This document shows, one piece after another, positions 5,971 through 5,993 of a DNA stretch of 5,993 nt (position 1 is its first letter; every line of letters starts with the position of its first letter). The DNA lies in contig CALWJG010000103.1 of the NCBI GenBank assembly GCA_944380945.1, positions 1-5,993 on the forward strand, given 5' to 3'. The position numbers and the translations under genes were made by a program. This stretch comes from an uncultured Agathobaculum sp. (lineage in GTDB: Bacteria; Bacillota; Clostridia; Oscillospirales; Butyricicoccaceae). The notes under the pieces were generated by a model. That model saw nothing but the letters and a program-made list of their open reading frames with translations. It was not told the origin of the DNA and searched no databases.

Positions 5971-5977
5971 CCTCCTT
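5971..5977 (-). promoter_or_regulatory. Shine-Dalgarno that fixes the thrS start
   Basis: On the minus strand, AAGGAGG ends 9 bases before the thrS ATG. Together with the in-frame TAA at 5991-5989, it shows that translation starts after the position where a TGS domain would have been encoded. The promoter and any T-box leader lie beyond the window edge. Confidence 0.85.
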
Positions 5978-5993
5978 GATGGATGGTTTTACA

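Overview
The window looks like ordinary chromosomal DNA from a GC-rich, low-copy-SLH member of the Firmicutes, most likely an anaerobic gut-type Clostridia (Oscillospiraceae/Butyricicoccaceae-like). The reasons are the strong AAGGAGG-type ribosome binding sites, a secreted protein with S-layer homology repeats, a short eukaryote/archaeal-type prolyl-tRNA synthetase, a threonyl-tRNA synthetase lacking the TGS domain, and rho-independent terminators. The genus is inference and was not tested by any search.

Layout. Positions 1-134 hold a good sigma-A promoter and a short leader. Positions 135-1499 (+) encode a secreted protein with three SLH-like repeats and a strikingly methionine-rich C-terminal half. 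Positions 1500-1642 are a convergent intergenic region with two related terminator hairpins. On the minus strand, read from right to left, lie thrS (5961-4207), a 212-base structured spacer, proS (3994-2555), a 42-base gap and an MscS-family mechanosensitive channel gene (2512-1643).

The two synthetases charge tRNA-Thr and tRNA-Pro for translation. The channel gene follows proS closely enough to be co-transcribed, and both terminators are placed to stop that transcript. The SLH gene is a separate unit pointing towards it. The thrS upstream control region, where a T-box leader would be expected in Firmicutes, is cut off by the window edge.

Most of the window is conventional housekeeping sequence. 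The parts worth a second look are the two five-methionine ladders in the SLH protein, the palindrome-dense spacer between thrS and proS, the demonstrable absence of TGS from ThrRS, and the paired terminators. I see no CRISPR array, tRNA, rRNA, insertion sequence or defence system.
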